Part shown: positions 1 to 8,277 of the stretch, piece after piece
Numbering within the stretch: position 1 is the stretch's first letter
How the letters are laid out: every line of letters begins with the position of its first letter
Source: an uncultured Brachybacterium sp.
Lineage (GTDB): Bacteria; Actinomycetota; Actinomycetes; Actinomycetales; Dermabacteraceae
Direction of reading: 5' to 3'
NCBI RefSeq assembly: GCF_947500705.1
Contig: NZ_CANMSY010000004.1
Span: forward strand, 124,001 to 188,000
DNA length: 64,000 nt
The notes under the pieces: generated by a model
Told to the model about the DNA's origin: nothing
The model's database searches: none
What the model saw: the letters and a program-made list of their open reading frames with translations, nothing else
Program-made: the position numbers and the translations under genes

Positions 1-1294
1 CCATGATCGCCCACATGCCCGAGCCGGAGATGATGAACAGGTTCAGCACGCTGGCCAGCAGGATGAACCCGAGCACCGCGCCGAAGCCGGTGAGGCCCGC
101 GTTCTCGAGGCCCGCCGCGCCGGTGACCGCGATCCAGGTGCCGATCCCCGACCAGTTGAACAGGGAGATGAAGTTGCCCAGGATGAAGGCCAGCACGATG
201 AACGGCAGCATCTCCTTGAGGGCGTCGGACATCATCTGCACGGCGTCACGGGTGCTCCGCAGGGTGCCGACGATGACGCCGTAGGCGGTGCCGACCACCA
301 TGAAGTACGCGACCACGATGAACACGATCGAGCTCAGCAGCGGGGACTTCGGCAGGAAGCCGCCCTCCTCGTTCCGCCACGCGGAACCGGCCGGCAGCAC
401 GGCCACCAGGATCAGCGCGGTGAGCACGACACCGGCGAGCACCGCGACCAGCAGACCCTTGTTCTCCTTCGGGGTAAGGGCGGCGCGCATGTGCTCAGCG
501 CTGTCCGAGGGGTCCTCGGCGCCCTCGACGGCGACCTCGTCGACCGGGACGTTCTGGCGCTTCAGCCGCGGCTCGATCAGCTTGTCGATGATGAAGCCCG
601 CGACGAAGCCCAGGATGATCGAGGCGACGATGTTGAAGAACCAGTTCGACACCGGGTTGACAGCGGTGAACTCGAACCCGGGCAGCGCCTCCATCACCGA
701 GGTGGTGATACCGGCGAACAGGGCGTCCAGCGAGGTGGGGAAGATGTTGGTGGAGTAGCCGGCGCCGGCGGCGGCGAAGCCGCCGAGCAGGCCTGCCACG
801 GGGTGTCGGCCCGCTGCTTTGAACACCAACGCCGCGAGCGGCGGGACCACCACGAAGGCGGAGTCGGCCATGATCGAGGAGACCACGCCCACGAAGCCCA
901 CCACGTACGGGAGCATCCACGCGGGCGAGGAGCCGAACAGCTTGCGGATCCCGGCGGCCAGCAGGCCCGAGTGCTGGGCGATGCCGATCGCGAGCAGGAT
1001 CGGCATCACGGTGACCAGCGGCGGGAACCCGATGTAATTGATGCCGAGGTTGGTGGTCAGCCAGGCCATGCCCTCACCGGTGAACAGGCCCCTGATCACG
1101 GTGGGCTCGTCCGAGCCGGGCACGGAGACGACCACCCCGGCGAGCTCCATCCCGGTGGAGACCAGTCCGGTGATCACGAACAGGACGATGAACAGCATGA
1201 ACGGCTCGGGCAGCTTGTTGCCCGCCCATTCCACCCAGTTCAGGGCCCGATCGGTGAAGCCGCTCTTGGTCGGCGTGGTCTGTGCTGCGCTCAT
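1..1294 (-). CDS. AbgT family transporter (3' end outside window)
   Basis: Polytopic inner-membrane transporter of the AbgT family, whose members take up p-aminobenzoyl-glutamate or export sulfonamides/PABA. About 431 codons are visible, reading from ATG at 1294 (MSAAQTTPTKSG) off the left edge. Many hydrophobic helices follow an amphipathic N-terminus (NWVEWAGNKLPEPFMLF), with typical AbgT segments such as GLLAAGIRKLFG, SSIMADSAFVVVPPLAA and PTSLDALFAG. It lies 146 bases downstream of an M20 amidohydrolase on the same strand, an arrangement like E. coli abgB-abgT, which supports uptake followed by hydrolysis of aminoacyl conjugates. The exact substrate is inferred, and the C-terminus is not visible. 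Confidence 0.9.
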   Translation of the reverse strand, partial: MSAAQTTPTKSGFTDRALNWVEWAGNKLPEPFMLFIVLFVITGLVSTGMELAGVVVSVPGSDEPTVIRGLFTGEGMAWLTTNLGINYIGFPPLVTVMPILLAIGIAQHSGLLAAGIRKLFGSSPAWMLPYVVGFVGVVSSIMADSAFVVVPPLAALVFKAAGRHPVAGLLGGFAAAGAGYSTNIFPTSLDALFAGITTSVMEALPGFEFTAVNPVSNWFFNIVASIILGFVAGFIIDKLIEPRLKRQNVPVDEVAVEGAEDPSDSAEHMRAALTPKENKGLLVAVLAGVVLTALILVAVLPAGSAWRNEEGGFLPKSPLLSSIVFIVVAYFMVVGTAYGVIVGTLRSTRDAVQMMSDALKEMLPFIVLAFILGNFISLFNWSGIGTWIAVTGAAGLENAGLTGFGAVLGFILLASVLNLFIISGSGMWAIM

Positions 1295-1440
1295 GATGGC
1301 TCCAGTCGGGTGGGTTCAGTGGCGGCTGCCGGTGGGCTTGTCGGTGCGCGGCCGTGCGGGGCGGGGAGGTGTGGGGTGAGGATGTGCGGGGTGGGGGCGT
1401 GCGGTCAGTGGACGTGCGGTGGCCAGAGGACGTGCAGCGG
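1295..1440. repeat. 15-bp tandem repeats between M20 and AbgT genes
   Basis: The motif GTGCGG (one copy GTGTGG) recurs at 1354, 1369, 1384, 1399, 1414 and, as GTGCAG, at 1432. The spacing is therefore 15 bases four times and then 18. The unit is G-rich on the plus strand. No clear hairpin terminator is visible. The two genes are probably still one transcript reading leftward. Confidence 0.7.
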
Positions 1441-2811
1441 TCAGTCGAAGAAGCCCGGGACATCGATCGCTCCGCCGGCAGCCTCGAACTCCGCAGCAAT
1501 CGCGGCGGCGAGCGCCGGGTCGTGGAGGGCATCGAGCACGGTCGCGGCGAGGCCGTAGGCCCCGTCGGCCGCGGCGGTGCGAGCGTCCTCGGACACCGCC
1601 GCCGAGGCGAATTCCCGGGTGTGGAGCGCGACCTCGGGCGGGGCGATGCGGATGACCGGGTGGATGCCGGGGATCCGGTAGCTGACGTTGCCGAAATCGG
1701 TGGAGGCCGCGAGTGAGGGCGAGACGACGCCGTGGGGCAGCGGGTCCCGGCCGCGGCGGCGCTGGGCCTGCACCCAGCGGCCGGTCAGCGCCTCGTTGGT
1801 GCGCACCGGCAGCGAGGGCGGGTGCTCGTCCCAGCGGATCGTGAGGCCGACGCCGGCCATCAGGGCTGCCCCGCGCGCCACCTCCTCGACGCGCTGCGAG
1901 AGGTCCCTGAGCGTCTCGGGGCGCTGGGAGCGCACGTACAGGTCGAGCCGCGCGTGGTCCGGCACGACGCTCGCCCGTTCGCCGCCCTCACGGATCACGG
2001 CGTGGATGCGGTCCGTGGGCGGGGTCTGCTGGCGCATCAGTCCGATGCCCTGGTACATCAGGCTCGCGGCGTCCAGCGCGTTGCGCCCCATGTACGGCTG
2101 GGCGGAGGCATGGGCGGTGTGCCCGTGGAACTCGACGGTGAGGGTCCGACGGCCCAGCCAGGTCTGATCGGCCAGGTCGTAGCCGTAGGGATGGGCCATG
2201 ACCGCGGCGTCCAGCCCCTCGAAGGCACCCTCGCGCGCCATGTACTCCTTGCCGGTGTGGCCCTCCTCGGCGGGGGTCCCCAGGAACACCACCCGCCCCG
2301 GAACGGCCGACGCGTCCGCCGTCGCGAGCGCGGCGAGCGCCAGGAACGCGCCCAGGCCCATCACGGCGATGACGTTGTGGCCGCAGCCGTGGCCGACGCC
2401 CGGCAGCGCGTCGTACTCGGAGAGGATCGCGAAGATCGGCGCATCGTCGTCCTCGGAGCCCGCGCCGCGGATCTCCGCACGGATCGCGGTGTCCAGGCCG
2501 TGCACGCCCACCTGGGCGTCGATCCCGTGGGCGGCGAGGACGTCGGCGATGGCGCGGGCGGAACGGTGCTCCTCGAAGGCGACCTCGGGGTGCTCGGCGA
2601 GGTCGAGCATCAGCGCGACCATCTCGGCGGCGTCGGCCCCCACCTGCGCCTCGAGACGCTCGTGGAGCGCGGGCGAGGCGCCATCGAAGGCGGAGCCCGG
2701 GTGGGCCGAGGTGCGCATCGCCGTCTCGCGCTCCTCATCGAGCTGGCGGAGGTAGGCCGTGGAGACCTCGGTGTGCTGGGCGCCGGAACGCGCTGTCGGC
2801 TCGGTCGTCAT
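1441..2811 (-). CDS. M20 family amidohydrolase (AbgB-like)
   Basis: Zinc-dependent M20 amidohydrolase/aminoacylase of 456 residues, probably cytoplasmic. The metal-binding signature GVGHGCGHN lies near residues 138-146, followed by GTPAEEGHTGKEYM (metal/catalytic Glu pair) and VMAHPYG (His ligand). The dimerisation insert TVEFHGHTAHAS is typical of the AbgB/IAA-amidohydrolase branch. I chose ATG at 2811 (MTTEPTARSG). An open frame continues 30 codons upstream, but that stretch looks like leader and overlaps repeats. It is followed by an AbgT-type transporter, so p-aminobenzoyl-glutamate or a similar N-acyl amino acid is a sensible substrate, though the sequence alone does not settle this. Confidence 0.88.
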   Translation of the reverse strand: MTTEPTARSGAQHTEVSTAYLRQLDEERETAMRTSAHPGSAFDGASPALHERLEAQVGADAAEMVALMLDLAEHPEVAFEEHRSARAIADVLAAHGIDAQVGVHGLDTAIRAEIRGAGSEDDDAPIFAILSEYDALPGVGHGCGHNVIAVMGLGAFLALAALATADASAVPGRVVFLGTPAEEGHTGKEYMAREGAFEGLDAAVMAHPYGYDLADQTWLGRRTLTVEFHGHTAHASAQPYMGRNALDAASLMYQGIGLMRQQTPPTDRIHAVIREGGERASVVPDHARLDLYVRSQRPETLRDLSQRVEEVARGAALMAGVGLTIRWDEHPPSLPVRTNEALTGRWVQAQRRRGRDPLPHGVVSPSLAASTDFGNVSYRIPGIHPVIRIAPPEVALHTREFASAAVSEDARTAAADGAYGLAATVLDALHDPALAAAIAAEFEAAGGAIDVPGFFD

Positions 2812-3296
2812 GCCGGTCACGGTAAAGCACCCACCGGCGTTCGGGCACGAGGTTCCACCAGACGGCTCCGCGAGCAGGAGCGAACGGGTGCGAGCAGGCA
2901 CGGACGGGCGCGAACTGCGGCGAGCAGGCGCGAGCAGTACTGCCCTCTGACGTGGGTGACCGGACCACCAGCGCGCACAGATTCCGCAGGACGGTACGAT
3001 CTGCTCAGTGCCCTGCGGCGATCCCGCAGCCGTGCTTCCCGTGCGGACCGCTCACCCTGCGATCCGTGGTCGCCTCCCGGCGGCCACCCCGTCGCCCTCG
3101 TGGCGACGAACCCGTCGTCCCCCGATGGACAGCGCCATCGCGCACCGGTGACGCCCCGTCGCTCGACGTCAGCGCCTGTCGCTCCTCGTGGCAGTTCCCG
3201 GTCGCCGTCCCCGCGGTGATCCTTCCCCGGGTCGTCATCGTCGTCGGCCCCTCTCCTGCGCCGTTCCCCCGCGGCGCTGCTCCCCGGAGGCTCTTC
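2812..3296. other. Divergent intergenic region with 10-bp repeats
   Basis: This 485-base gap lies between the leftward M20/AbgT operon and rightward metP, so it should hold both promoters. From 2870 to about 2939 it consists of imperfect 10-base units (GCGAGCAGGC and variants), with GCGAGCAG at 2870, 2890, 2920 and 2930. I see no convincing gene. A plus-strand open frame continues upstream of metP from 2952, but its composition is not protein-like before 3297. Confidence 0.6.
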
Positions 3297-4937
3297 ATGA
3301 GTGCATCGTCCCCATCCGCCAGCTCCCCTGCGACGAGCGCCGACCGCGGCGCCTTCTCGGGCCGCACCGCGTTCATCTTCGCCGCCATCGGCTCGGCCGT
3401 CGGGCTCGGCAACATCTGGCGCTTCCCGGCCGTGGCCTATGAGAACGGCGGCGGCGCGTTCATCCTGCCGTATCTGGTCGCGCTGCTGACCGCCGGCATC
3501 CCACTGCTGTTCCTCGACTACGCGCTCGGGCACCGCTGGCGCGGCTCGGCGCCGGCCGCGTGGCGCCGCTTCACGCGCTGGACCGAATTCATCGGCTGGT
3601 GGCAGGTGCTGATCGCGCTGGTCATCGCGCTGTACTACGCGCTGATCCTGGCCTGGGCCACGAACTACACGATCTTCTCCTTCGACCAGCGCTGGGGCGA
3701 CGACGCCGGTGCCTTCTTCGGCGAGTACACCCAGGCTCTCAGCGGGGCCGATGCCACCGTCAGCTTCGACTTCGTACCGCCGGTGCTGATCTCGATGATC
3801 GTGGTCTGGCTCGCGGTGATCGTGGTGATGGCCCTCGGCGTGCACAAGGGCATCGCCGCCGCCTCTGTCGTCTTCATCCCGCTGCTGATCGTCATGTTCA
3901 TCATCCTGGTGGTGCGCTCGCTGTTCCTGCCCGGCGCCATCGACGGCCTCGACGCCTTCTTCCAGCCCAACTGGGCCGCGCTGACGGACCCCGGCGTGTG
4001 GATCGCTGCCTACGGCCAGATCTTCTTCTCGCTCTCGGTGGCGTTCGGCATCATGCTCACCTACTCCTCGTATCTGAAGAAGAAGACCGACCTCACCGGC
4101 TCCGGCCTGGTGGTCGGCTTCGCGAACTCAGGCTTCGAGATCCTCGCCGGCATCGGCGTGTTCTCCGCACTGGGCTTCATGGCCCAGGCACAGGGCGTCG
4201 CCATCGACGAGGTCGTCACCTCCGGCGTGGGCCTCGCGTTCATCGCCTTCCCGACCATCATCAGCCAGGCCCCGGCGGGCGCCATCATCGGCGTGCTGTT
4301 CTTCGGCTCGCTGGTGCTGGCCGGTTTCACCTCGATGATCTCCATCGTCGAGGTGGTCATCGCCGCGGTGCAGGACAAGTTCGGCATGGCGCGCATCCCG
4401 GCGACCCTCGCGGTCAGCATCCCGATGGGCGTGGTCTCCACGCTGCTGTTCTCCACCACCATGGGGCTCCCCCTGCTGGACGTCATGGACAAGTGGGCCA
4501 ATGAGTACGGCATCGTCGCGGCCGCCGCCGTGTCCACGATCGTCGTCTCCTACGTGGTGCGGGGCCTGCCCACCCTGCGCGACCACCTCAACCAGCGCGG
4601 CACCTTCCCGATCGGGAAGATCTGGATGCTCTGCGTGGCGGTGATCGCGCCGCTCGTGCTCGGCATCTCGCTGATCCTCAGCACGATCACCCTGGTCACC
4701 TCCGAGACCACGTACAGCGAGTACCCCGGCTGGTTCAACCTGGTCTTCGGCTGGCTGATGGCGATCGCCCTGGTGGTCATCGCGATCGGGCTGTCGCTGA
4801 TCCCGTGGTCGAAGAACTCCAACCTCTACAAGACGGACTCCGACGGCGATCCGATCGCCCCGGAGGTCGTGGCCGGCAAGGGCCTGGTCACGGATCCCGA
4901 GGCCGCGACCCCGCACGAGCTGCGCAGCGCGCCGTGA
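3297..4937 (+). CDS. metP: Methionine/alanine importer, NSS family large subunit MetP
   Basis: Sodium-coupled neurotransmitter:sodium symporter family protein of 546 residues with about 11-12 membrane helices. The NSS signature in helix 1 is clear (AIGSAVGLGNIWRFP, then ENGGGAF, near residues 24-50). ATG at 3297 has a GGAGG-type ribosome site about eight bases upstream. The gene is followed after 112 bases by a 35-residue single-helix protein of the MetS type, the pairing described for Corynebacterium MetPS, and this is the basis for the specific name. Methionine and alanine as substrates are inferred from that pairing. A GC-rich hairpin (4959-4979) lies between the two genes. Confidence 0.88.
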   Translation: MSASSPSASSPATSADRGAFSGRTAFIFAAIGSAVGLGNIWRFPAVAYENGGGAFILPYLVALLTAGIPLLFLDYALGHRWRGSAPAAWRRFTRWTEFIGWWQVLIALVIALYYALILAWATNYTIFSFDQRWGDDAGAFFGEYTQALSGADATVSFDFVPPVLISMIVVWLAVIVVMALGVHKGIAAASVVFIPLLIVMFIILVVRSLFLPGAIDGLDAFFQPNWAALTDPGVWIAAYGQIFFSLSVAFGIMLTYSSYLKKKTDLTGSGLVVGFANSGFEILAGIGVFSALGFMAQAQGVAIDEVVTSGVGLAFIAFPTIISQAPAGAIIGVLFFGSLVLAGFTSMISIVEVVIAAVQDKFGMARIPATLAVSIPMGVVSTLLFSTTMGLPLLDVMDKWANEYGIVAAAAVSTIVVSYVVRGLPTLRDHLNQRGTFPIGKIWMLCVAVIAPLVLGISLILSTITLVTSETTYSEYPGWFNLVFGWLMAIALVVIAIGLSLIPWSKNSNLYKTDSDGDPIAPEVVAGKGLVTDPEAATPHELRSAP

Positions 4938-5049
4938 CCTCGGGGCGGCGCGGAGAACGGCCGGCCGAGATCCGGCCGGACCCGCACCGCCCCCGTCCGC
5001 TCATCCGCCGCTCTGCTCACACCGTCCTTCCCACCACACAGGAGTGATC

Positions 5050-5157
5050 ATGTCCTTCGCCTCCATCGTCATGATGATCATCGCGATCGTCACCGTCTGG
5101 GGCGGCCTCGTCGCCGCCATCATCAACCTCACGCGCCACCCCGAGGTCAAGGACTGA
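5050..5157 (+). CDS. metS: Methionine/alanine importer small subunit MetS
   Basis: A 35-residue protein with one membrane helix (start MSFASIVMMIIAIVTVW, ending NLTRHPEVKD), matching the MetS-type small subunits required with MetP in corynebacteria. The ATG is preceded by CACAGGAG, a good ribosome site. It ends with a charged tail after the helix, as in known MetS proteins. The GC-rich hairpin between metP and metS could adjust their relative expression. Confidence 0.88.
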   Translation: MSFASIVMMIIAIVTVWGGLVAAIINLTRHPEVKD

Positions 5158-5627
5158 GCCCGGTCCAGCTGCCTCGGGCCGAGCGGACTTCGCCTCCCGT
5201 TCCTGCTGTCGGCGCGTGGGCGTGCACTACGGAGATATCTCCGCAGCGCGCACCCGCGCGCCGGCTCTCGTTCAGGGTCTGACGGCCCCGGCATCGACGC
5301 CGGACCCTCCGATCAACCGGTTGGTACTCCCCCGACTGCCGGCCTCACGCCTTCTCCGCGACTGCCGCAACGGGATCATCCCACCGCCGCCCGGAGGACC
5401 CGTGCGTCCCAGGCAGCGGGCCGGCACACCCCTGTGACCCGGTGGTGGACGGCTTGCCTCGCCGCCCGAGAGCGACCGCGCACGAGTCCCGCCGCCCTGG
5501 GACGGCGCGGATATTAGCAGGCGTGTCGCGCTATCGACAGGGCCTTTGCAGAGTCACCGGGTGTGCCTAGTGTCATGAGCGTCCTCACACCACGTCGGTG
5601 TGCGCTCCGAACACTGGGAGGTACGTC
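5158..5627. other. Intergenic region after metS with palindrome and possible promoter
   Basis: A 470-base non-coding stretch. It contains a perfect 12-base palindrome GGAGATATCTCC (5231-5242), AT-rich against its surroundings. No gene is supported. A candidate promoter for the downstream operon is TTGCAG (5546-5551), a 16-base spacer, then TAGTGT (5568-5573). Confidence 0.45.
5546..5573 (+). promoter_or_regulatory. Candidate promoter for 5628-7614 operon
   Basis: TTGCAG and TAGTGT separated by 16 bases, about 55 bases before the start codon at 5628. Each element matches the housekeeping consensus only partly, so this is a guess from spacing and position. Confidence 0.35.
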
Positions 5628-6578
5628 ATGACCGATCCTCACCGTCCGCAGGACGAGACCCATCGCGCGGATCCGTGGAGCTCGCCGCCGGTCCCGGTTC
5701 CCCCGCAGCAGCCGGTGCCTGTTCCCTCGCAGCAGCGGGTTCCCGATCGCCCGCAGCAGGCCTCCGAGGAATCCACGAGCCAGCAGGCCAAGAACGCCGC
5801 CGGCGACGTCGCGCATGACGCCCAGGACGCCGGCCGAGCCGTCGCCGATACGGCGCGCAGCGAGGCCGCCGGGGTGAAGGATGACGCGGTGCGTGAAGGC
5901 CGCAAGCTCTGGGACGAGACCACGTCCACGCTCGGCACTCAGGCCTCCGATCAGCTGCACCGGGCCGCGGGCACCGTGCGCACGTTCAGCGATGATCTGG
6001 GCCGCATGTCCCGCGGCGAGCAGCCCGAGGAGGGTCTGGCCAAGGACCTCGCAGGTCAGGTCACCGAGCGTACGGATGCGATCGCCGGGTGGCTTGAGAA
6101 CCATGAGCCGGCCGATGTGCTGACCGAGGTGAAGAGCTTCGCCCGCCGCCGACCGGTGGCTTTCCTGGCGATCGCCGCCGGCGTCGGGTTCGCGGCTGGC
6201 CGCCTCACCCGCAGCGTCGCTCAGAGCCACAGCGATGACCACGGCTCGGAGGGACAGACCTCGCATCGTGCGCTGGTCGAGCACCCGTCCCCGGACGCCG
6301 CGACCCTGCGCGGTGCCGGCCGGCAGTACTCGTACTCCCCCACGGGCGAGGTACCCCCGCCCCCGGGCGGCGGGACGGCCGTTCCGCCGCCTGTCTCGGG
6401 CGCCCAGGTGCCGGGCGGTCCCCAGCCGATCAGCCCCGACGCCACGCCCGTCACCTCGGTGCCGCCGCAGCCGCCCACGCGTCCCCCGCAGCCGCAGCCG
6501 GGTGCTGCGCTCCCGGAGCCCCCGCAGCCTCCAGGGCACCGGGCCACCGACCCGTATGGACGGGGTGGGGACCGGTGA
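5628..6578 (+). CDS. Membrane-associated protein with proline-rich tail
   Basis: A 316-residue protein of unknown function, started at ATG 5628 behind GGGAGG. The N-terminal ~45 residues are Pro/Gln-rich. Residues ~45-150 form a charged, alanine-rich helical region (KNAAGDVAHDAQDAGRAVAD) like YqjD/ElaB or LEA-type sequences. Residues ~175-200 are hydrophobic after an RRR motif (PVAFLAIAAGVGFAAGRL), a single membrane helix. The C-terminal ~100 residues are Pro/Gly-rich. It overlaps the next gene by four bases (GTGA), so the two are translationally coupled. The helical region plus a C-terminal anchor suggests an envelope-stress or membrane-lining role, which is inference. Confidence 0.75.
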   Translation: MTDPHRPQDETHRADPWSSPPVPVPPQQPVPVPSQQRVPDRPQQASEESTSQQAKNAAGDVAHDAQDAGRAVADTARSEAAGVKDDAVREGRKLWDETTSTLGTQASDQLHRAAGTVRTFSDDLGRMSRGEQPEEGLAKDLAGQVTERTDAIAGWLENHEPADVLTEVKSFARRRPVAFLAIAAGVGFAAGRLTRSVAQSHSDDHGSEGQTSHRALVEHPSPDAATLRGAGRQYSYSPTGEVPPPPGGGTAVPPPVSGAQVPGGPQPISPDATPVTSVPPQPPTRPPQPQPGAALPEPPQPPGHRATDPYGRGGDR

Positions 6579-7006
6579 GCTCCCCCGTCACCCCTCCCCC
6601 CACCGATGCTGAGCGACGCGCGGAGACCGAGTCCGTCGGAGCCCTGATGTCCCAGGTGACGACGGATCTCTCCGTTCTCATCCGGCAGGAGATGGCGCTC
6701 GCCAAGGCCGAGTTCACGGCGTCCGCGAAGGAGGCCGGGAAGGGCGCCGGCATGTTCGGCGGCGCCGGCATCGCCGGACACTTCGTGCTGCTGTTCCTGT
6801 CGATCGCGCTCTGGGCGGCGATCGGCGGCACCGCCGTCGGCTACGCGTGGTCCGCAGTCATCGTCGCTCTCCTCTGGGCGATCGTGGCCGCTGTCCTCGC
6901 CCTGCTCGGCAAGAAGAGCATCGACGAGGTCGACGGGATGCCCCGCACCACGGAGACGCTCAAAGATATTCCCGACGCAGTCACACCTTCGAAGGAATCA
7001 CGATGA
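6575..7006 (+). CDS. Phage holin family protein (Actinobacterial Holin-X type)
   Basis: A 143-residue membrane protein of the actinobacterial Holin-X/DUF1469 type. The pattern LMSQVTTDLSVLIRQEMALAK at residues 25-45, followed by a Gly-rich region and two hydrophobic helices, is characteristic. Despite the family name there is no prophage around it. In Actinobacteria these genes usually sit with DUF3618 proteins, as here. It starts at GTG 6575 inside the stop codon of the previous gene and ends in an ATGA overlap with the next. Confidence 0.85.
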   Translation: MSSPVTPPPTDAERRAETESVGALMSQVTTDLSVLIRQEMALAKAEFTASAKEAGKGAGMFGGAGIAGHFVLLFLSIALWAAIGGTAVGYAWSAVIVALLWAIVAAVLALLGKKSIDEVDGMPRTTETLKDIPDAVTPSKESR

Positions 7007-7614
7007 CACAGCAGAATCCCGATGAGATCCGTGCCGATATCGAACGCACCCGGGCCACCCTGTCCCGCGACGTCGACGCCATGGCCGAGAAGGTCACGCC
7101 CTCGAAGGTCGCCCATCGCCAGGTGGACAAGGTCAAGGACGCGGTGGGCGGCGTCCGGGACCGCGTGATGGGCTCCGCCGAGGAGACTGGCGCGCAGATG
7201 TCCGATCGCGCCTCCGAGGCCAAGGGCTCCCTGCTCTCGGCAGCGGATGACGCCTCGCACGCCGCGCGCCGGGCACCCCACCAGGTCGCGCGGAAGACGC
7301 AGGGCAACCCTCTCGCCGCAGGCGTCATCGCGCTCGGCGTGGGCTGGCTCGCCGCCTCGCTCATCCCGGCTTCCGACAAGGAGCAGCACCTGGCCTCACG
7401 CCTCGAGGAGAAGGCGCAGCCGGTACTCGACGACGTGAAGGATCAGGCGAAGCACGTCGCCGAGGAGCTGAAGGAGCCGGCGCAGCAGGCCGCGGAGACC
7501 GTGAAGGAATCCGCGACCGAAAGCGCCGAGGCCGTGAAGTCCGAGGGCCAGTCCCAGAAGGACGACGTCGTGGAGTCCGCCAAGGGCTCCGCAGAGGACG
7601 TCCGCCACAGCTGA
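7003..7614 (+). CDS. DUF3618 domain protein
   Basis: A 203-residue protein. Its N-terminus (NPDEIRADIERTRATLSRDV) is the DUF3618 signature. It is followed by a charged helix, one membrane segment near residues 105-123 (NPLAAGVIALGVGWLAASL) and a long Lys/Glu/Ala-rich tail resembling LEA/apolipoprotein-like amphipathic helices. It starts in an ATGA overlap with the Holin-X gene. The three-gene unit resembles the common actinobacterial Holin-X/DUF3618 pair. A function in envelope stress or membrane organisation is only inferred. A strong hairpin follows. Confidence 0.85.
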   Translation: MTQQNPDEIRADIERTRATLSRDVDAMAEKVTPSKVAHRQVDKVKDAVGGVRDRVMGSAEETGAQMSDRASEAKGSLLSAADDASHAARRAPHQVARKTQGNPLAAGVIALGVGWLAASLIPASDKEQHLASRLEEKAQPVLDDVKDQAKHVAEELKEPAQQAAETVKESATESAEAVKSEGQSQKDDVVESAKGSAEDVRHS

Positions 7615-7632
7615 GATCGCCGGCCGGGGACT

Positions 7633-7680
7633 GCCCGGCAGGCGTTCGGACCCGCGCGGTCCGGCGTCTGCCGGGCTTCC
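7633..7680 (+). terminator. Terminator after DUF3618 gene
   Basis: A 12-base stem (7633-7644 with 7665-7676, one G-U pair) encloses a second six-base stem (CGGACC 7647-7652 with GGTCCG 7659-7664) and is followed by TTCCCTCT. It starts 18 bases after the stop codon. Confidence 0.7.
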
Positions 7681-7738
7681 CTCTGTGACGTCGGCCGTCG
7701 CGGGACCCGCCGCACGCTCCGTCGAGGACGGGCGCGTG

Positions 7739-7774
7739 GGAGCACGCTCTGGCCATATATCCGGAGCGTGCTCC
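7739..7774. promoter_or_regulatory. Inverted repeat GGAGCACGCTC / GAGCGTGCTCC
   Basis: Perfect 11-base arms (7739-7749 and 7764-7774) around an AT-containing 14-base centre (CCATATAT). There is no T-tract. It lies 108 bases upstream of the tRNA, so it may be an operator or a second terminator. Confidence 0.4.
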
Positions 7775-7881
7775 ATAGCGCCAGTACTCGTCCACTTCAA
7801 GGGCCGAATGTGACCTGCGTCGGTCCGGTTCGCACCACCCCGGGGTGTCGGGTACGCTATCCACTGCTCTTCTAGAGCGCT

Positions 7882-7969
7882 GGAGGATTCGCCTAGCGGC
7901 CTATGGCGCACGCCTGGAACGCGTGTTGGGTTAACGCCCTCGGGGGTTCAAATCCCCCATCCTCCGCCA
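7882..7969 (+). tRNA. tRNA-Ser (anticodon GGA)
   Basis: The acceptor stem GGAGGAT (7882-7888) pairs with ATCCTCC (7959-7965), followed by G and an encoded CCA (7967-7969). The anticodon stem CACGC/GCGTG encloses the loop CTGGAAC with anticodon GGA at 7916-7918. A long variable arm (GGGTTAACGCCC) marks a class II serine tRNA, and the T arm is GGGGGTTCAAATCCCCC. Confidence 0.97.
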
Positions 7970-7975
7970 GTGGAG

Positions 7976-8024
7976 ATAGCCCCTGACCTGCGACGTGATC
8001 GCCTGTCAGGGGCTATTTCCCTTT
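7976..8024 (+). terminator. Terminator of tRNA-Ser
   Basis: A perfect 12-base stem ATAGCCCCTGAC (7976-7987) with GTCAGGGGCTAT (8005-8016), followed by the pyrimidine run TTCCCTTTCC, seven bases after the tRNA end. Confidence 0.75.
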
Positions 8025-8277
8025 CCGGGGACCGCAGCCCGAGCCGAGAGTGGGCCAGGGGCGCGGTTCCGAGCTCCCGCCGCGCCCCAGGCTCGTGACC
8101 GCATCGGAACGTCGCCCGCCGCCCCCGACGTCGATGCACGTCAGCGGGACGGAGCACACCGGGGACCGGCGGTCGTGGCAGCTCCACACGCACCCGTGGG
8201 CATCCTTCGCCTTCTTCCGTGCGGCCTGCACGGTTATCCTTCGCCCAGCAGAGGCTGACAAAAGCGAAGGGGAGCTG
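8025..8277. other. Gap before first paralogue; leader shared with second paralogue
   Basis: No gene is seen. The last ~60 bases (from GCGGCCTGCACGG at 8220) recur, diverged, before the second paralogue (from 9656: GCGGCCTGCGCGG, then GGGGGAGCTGATG). This shows that the leader and ribosome site were duplicated along with the gene. Confidence 0.6.

Noticed and set aside
6575-7006. Part of a prophage lysis module, because of the holin-type family name.
   Set aside because: No endolysin, tail or capsid genes nearby. This family with DUF3618 is a common chromosomal pair in Actinobacteria.
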